The notes beneath the pieces were generated by a model. That model saw only the letters and a list, made by a program, of their open reading frames with translations. It did no database searches and had not been told where the DNA came from. A stretch of DNA of 7,771 nt from Actinomycetota bacterium (GTDB taxonomy: Bacteria > Actinomycetota > Actinomycetes > Nanopelagicales > Nanopelagicaceae): assembly GCA_009700365.1 (NCBI GenBank), contig WLME01000049.1, positions 1-7,771 of the forward strand, in the 5' to 3' direction. Position 1 is the first letter of the stretch. The number at the start of each line of letters is the position of its first letter. The translations under genes were made by a program, and so were the position numbers. Below are positions 6,081 to 7,771 of this stretch, piece by piece.

Positions 6081-6086
6081 AGGTTA
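6081..6086 (-). promoter_or_regulatory. Possible -10 element for the sigma-like mini-gene
   Basis: Reading leftward, TAACCT (a TANNNT hexamer) lies 8 nt before the ATG at 6072, which has no ribosome-binding site. That would fit a leaderless or near-leaderless transcript. No good -35 is visible, and read-through from the SRPBCC gene is equally possible. Confidence 0.3.
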
Positions 6087-6124
6087 CTCGCTCCCCTCAG
6101 AAAGATTCTAAGAATAGAGCCACG

Positions 6125-6574
6125 CTATTGAAAAGAACGCGCAAATCGTGCGAGCGAGATGCGTACCCCCGCGTAAAGAAATGGTGCCAATAATAGAAAA
6201 ATCACCTTAGGGGCGATGACTACTTCAGACCAGTCGAAGTGTGTACCGCCGTGGATGCTCTCTCGAAGAGTAAATGAACCCGATCCTTCGAGCACAGCTC
6301 CAACATGTTCAACTTCGCAGAGCATTGGCGGTTCCCATCGTGTCACGATCATCAAATCGAGTAAGCCAATTCTTTTAAATCTTGGATACATTCGATGCAA
6401 GGGACCAGTAAATGCAGCTATGAAAGTTCCTTCACCTTCGGAAATATCTGAAGTTACCCATACCTTTGTTTGAAGCATCCACTCGCCTTGTGAATTCCAA
6501 TCTGCAATTTTTCCCCACACTTGTTCGCGTGGTGCATCAATATGGAAAGAGATAGAGAGTCTGTTATTTGCCAT
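6125..6574 (-). CDS. SRPBCC (START-like / polyketide cyclase-type) family protein
   Basis: A 149-residue protein with the SRPBCC helix-grip pattern. A first strand and entry helix (ISFHIDAPREQVWGKIADW, about 8-26) leads to alternating strands, including FIAAFTG and the ERxxGG-like turn around 105-112, then a hydrophobic C-terminal helix (about 122-145) that closes the ligand cavity. Such proteins bind lipids or other hydrophobic ligands; no catalytic function can be assigned. The C-terminal FLLLAPFLYAGVRISLARFAR segment could contact the membrane. I chose the ATG at 6574, which overlaps the end of the LOG gene by 11 bp, over an in-frame TTG at 6586. Neither has a clear ribosome-binding site, so translational coupling is likely. 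Confidence 0.8.
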   Translation of the reverse strand: MANNRLSISFHIDAPREQVWGKIADWNSQGEWMLQTKVWVTSDISEGEGTFIAAFTGPLHRMYPRFKRIGLLDLMIVTRWEPPMLCEVEHVGAVLEGSGSFTLRESIHGGTHFDWSEVVIAPKVIFLLLAPFLYAGVRISLARFARSFQ

Positions 6575-7100
6575 GTGCGATTGCAACCGCTTCGCTTACA
6601 GTCGTAGTCCAATGAAGAAGATCGCGCATACCTGGTTTCACAAAATTCTCATTCTCGAGATGCTCGACAAGTGAATGGAGTGGCTGGTAAATGCCAAATG
6701 GATCAAGGATAATCACTGGTTTGTCATGGAACTTAAGGTACCTACCAACCCAAATTTCAAAGAGTTCTTCAAGCGTACCTAGTCCCCCAGGCAGAGTTAT
6801 GAAGGCATCTGACATATCTTCGATTTTTGCTTTGCGAGTTCGCATGGAGTCGACTACTACTAATTCATCATTGTCGTGGTCGGCGAATTCAATATCAACC
6901 AATTTTTGAGGGATGATTCCGATGGTGCGACCTCCAACGCTTCGAGCACCTCGTGAGATTGCGCCCATGGCAGAAATATGTCCTCCGCCAGATACGAGTT
7001 CGGCACCACTGCGCGCGATACCTTCACCAAGATCAAAGGCTAGGTCGATAAATTTCGAATCAATCGTTGGCGATGATGAACAGAAGACTGCAATGCGCAT
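6564..7100 (-). CDS. LOG family protein (TIGR00730), probable cytokinin riboside 5'-monophosphate phosphoribohydrolase
   Basis: A 178-residue Rossmann-fold protein of the normal LOG length. A nucleotide-binding start (RIAVFCSSS, 2-10) is followed by VSGGGHISAMGA (36-47), SMRTRKAKI (85-93) with the conserved R87, and the signature PGGLGTLEE (104-112) with the catalytic E112. LOG enzymes split the N-glycosidic bond of nucleoside 5'-monophosphates, releasing a free (cytokinin) base and ribose phosphate. The physiological substrate in bacteria outside plant-associated species is often simply AMP-like, so the plant-hormone label should be read with caution. There is no Shine-Dalgarno. A TATCCT hexamer 7 nt before the ATG suggests a leaderless mRNA. 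It is the first gene of the leftward run and is divergent from dapD across 30 bp. Confidence 0.9.
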   Translation of the reverse strand: MRIAVFCSSSPTIDSKFIDLAFDLGEGIARSGAELVSGGGHISAMGAISRGARSVGGRTIGIIPQKLVDIEFADHDNDELVVVDSMRTRKAKIEDMSDAFITLPGGLGTLEELFEIWVGRYLKFHDKPVIILDPFGIYQPLHSLVEHLENENFVKPGMRDLLHWTTTVSEAVAIAHGK

Positions 7101-7107
7101 GTGGCAC

Positions 7108-7113
7108 AGGATA
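7108..7113 (-). promoter_or_regulatory. Candidate leaderless -10 element for the LOG gene
   Basis: Reading leftward, TATCCT is followed by 7 nt and then the ATG. With an 18-bp spacer the -35 would be AAGACA (7137-7132), four of six matches to TTGACA. No ribosome-binding site is present. Confidence 0.45.
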
Positions 7114-7118
7114 GGGGT

Positions 7119-7124
7119 TAGGCT
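7119..7124 (+). promoter_or_regulatory. Candidate leaderless -10 element for dapD
   Basis: TAGGCT is followed by 6 nt and then the ATG, placing the expected transcription start on the A of the start codon. No purine-rich ribosome-binding site sits at normal spacing, and the -35 region is not recognisable. Confidence 0.4.
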
Positions 7125-7130
7125 TAGAAC

Positions 7131-7771
7131 ATGTCTTCTTTAGCTCATGGCCACGGAATTGCAACAATTGCTGGATCATCCATTCTCGATGTGTGGTTTC
7201 CCGCACCATCACTTGGTCCATTAGCCGGTGCTCCAGATGCATCCATTACTTCATTGGTCGGATCAGATGAAACACGTGGAGTTACACGAGAAGTTGTCTC
7301 GCTTGAAATTGATCTCACACAAGCTCCTCAAGATGCAAAAGATGCATATCTTCGTTTACACCTTCTTTCTCACCGACTTGTGAAACCTCATGGACAATCC
7401 TTAGAAGGAATTTTTGGATTGCTTACAAACGTTGTGTGGACATCACACGGTCCATGTTCAGTCGATGGATTCGAAAATACTCGTGCGCGACTTTCGGCAA
7501 AATTTGGACACGTCACGGTCTTTGGAGTCGATAAGTTTCCAAGAATGGTGGATTATGTAATTCCATCAGGTGTAAGAATTGCTGACGCAGATCGCGTTCG
7601 ACTAGGTGCATACCTCGCATCGGGTACCACGGTGATGCACGAGGGATTCGTTAATTTTAACGCGGGTACTTTAGGTACTTCTATGGTCGATGGACGCATT
7701 TCTGCAGGCGTCGTTGTCGGTGACGGAACCTATGTCGGCTGCGGTGCATCCATTATGGGAACCCTCAGCGG
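7131..7771 (+). CDS. dapD: Tetrahydrodipicolinate N-succinyltransferase DapD, actinobacterial type (3' truncated)
   Basis: The frame from ATG 7131 is open to the window edge, giving 213 of roughly 315 residues expected. The N-terminal alpha/beta domain (about 1-140) is followed by the start of the left-handed beta-helix with hexapeptide repeats (from about 145, RIADADRVRLGAYLASGT). The strongly conserved block HEGFVNFNAGTLG (170-182) contains E171, the position of the catalytic glutamate reported for the Mycobacterium enzyme, and continues to SAGVVVGDGTYVGCGASIMG. The enzyme transfers succinyl from succinyl-CoA to tetrahydrodipicolinate in the succinylase branch of diaminopimelate/lysine synthesis, in the cytosol as a trimer. 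It is divergent from LOG, and transcription is probably leaderless. What follows downstream cannot be seen. Confidence 0.93.
   Translation, partial: MSSLAHGHGIATIAGSSILDVWFPAPSLGPLAGAPDASITSLVGSDETRGVTREVVSLEIDLTQAPQDAKDAYLRLHLLSHRLVKPHGQSLEGIFGLLTNVVWTSHGPCSVDGFENTRARLSAKFGHVTVFGVDKFPRMVDYVIPSGVRIADADRVRLGAYLASGTTVMHEGFVNFNAGTLGTSMVDGRISAGVVVGDGTYVGCGASIMGTLS

Larger units (their letters stand above)
7101..7130. promoter_or_regulatory. Shared 30-bp divergent promoter region between LOG and dapD
   Basis: All non-coding sequence between two divergent start codons is here. Each side has a TANNNT hexamer at leaderless distance: TATCCT for LOG (7113-7108) and TAGGCT for dapD (7119-7124). The -35 contacts of each promoter must therefore fall inside the other gene. 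Confidence 0.5.

Noticed and set aside
6104..6118. Short palindrome ATTCT-A-AGAAT between the SRPBCC and sigma-like genes
   Set aside because: Arms of five bases with a one-base centre in AT-rich DNA are expected by chance, and nothing else around it supports a site.
1..7771. Mobile element, CRISPR array, tRNA/rRNA, or horizontally acquired island
   Set aside because: I saw no transposase, no regularly spaced repeats and no tRNA-like or rRNA-like stretch. Composition is even by eye, and the genes are typical actinobacterial core or conserved genes.

Overview
The window is a compact, gene-dense stretch of an actinobacterial chromosome. It carries actinobacterial-type DapD, TatB (with its DLHPKNF tail) and DUF3117 proteins, and an MgtE-N/CBS protein followed by DUF1003. 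Parts of the same neighbourhood (htrA-tatB-mrp, O-methyltransferase, DUF3117, LOG, dapD) lie close together in Mycobacterium, as recalled rather than searched. By eye the base composition is well below the high-GC norm of the phylum, and intergenic gaps are tiny. This points to a streamlined low-GC lineage such as planktonic Nanopelagicales (acI-like); that placement is an inference.

Layout. At the left edge, rightward, are the C-terminal part of a CBS-domain protein (2-430) and a two-helix DUF1003 membrane protein (433-927). They end tail-to-tail against, and overlap by 30 bp, a run of nine leftward genes. In transcription order these are a LOG-family phosphoribohydrolase (7100-6564), an SRPBCC protein (6574-6125), an orphan sigma-70 region 4 mini-protein (6072-5881), DUF3117 (5772-5593), leucyl aminopeptidase pepA (about 5577-4096), an O-methyltransferase (4099-3473), the HtrA-like protease (3460-2339), tatB (2318-2013) and mrp (2016-898). 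Several junctions overlap (ATGA twice) or are under 25 bp, so pepA to mrp is probably one operon; an internal promoter could sit in the 108-bp gap before DUF3117. At the right edge dapD (7131 to the end) starts divergently from LOG across only 30 bp.

Functions. The region combines cell-envelope protein quality control and export (HtrA, TatB), peptide turnover (PepA), Fe-S cluster delivery (Mrp), lysine/diaminopimelate synthesis (DapD), and several conserved proteins of unclear role (DUF3117, SRPBCC, DUF1003, CBS protein).

Most of this is ordinary, and I see no clearly novel multi-gene system, mobile element, CRISPR array or RNA gene. The oddities worth checking are: pepA has no ATG/GTG/TTG codon ahead of its N-terminal domain; an orphan sigma region 4 protein has an unusual recognition helix while sigE/rseA are missing beside htrA; the O-methyltransferase has lost its usual acidic metal-site motif; and LOG and dapD carry back-to-back, apparently leaderless promoters.
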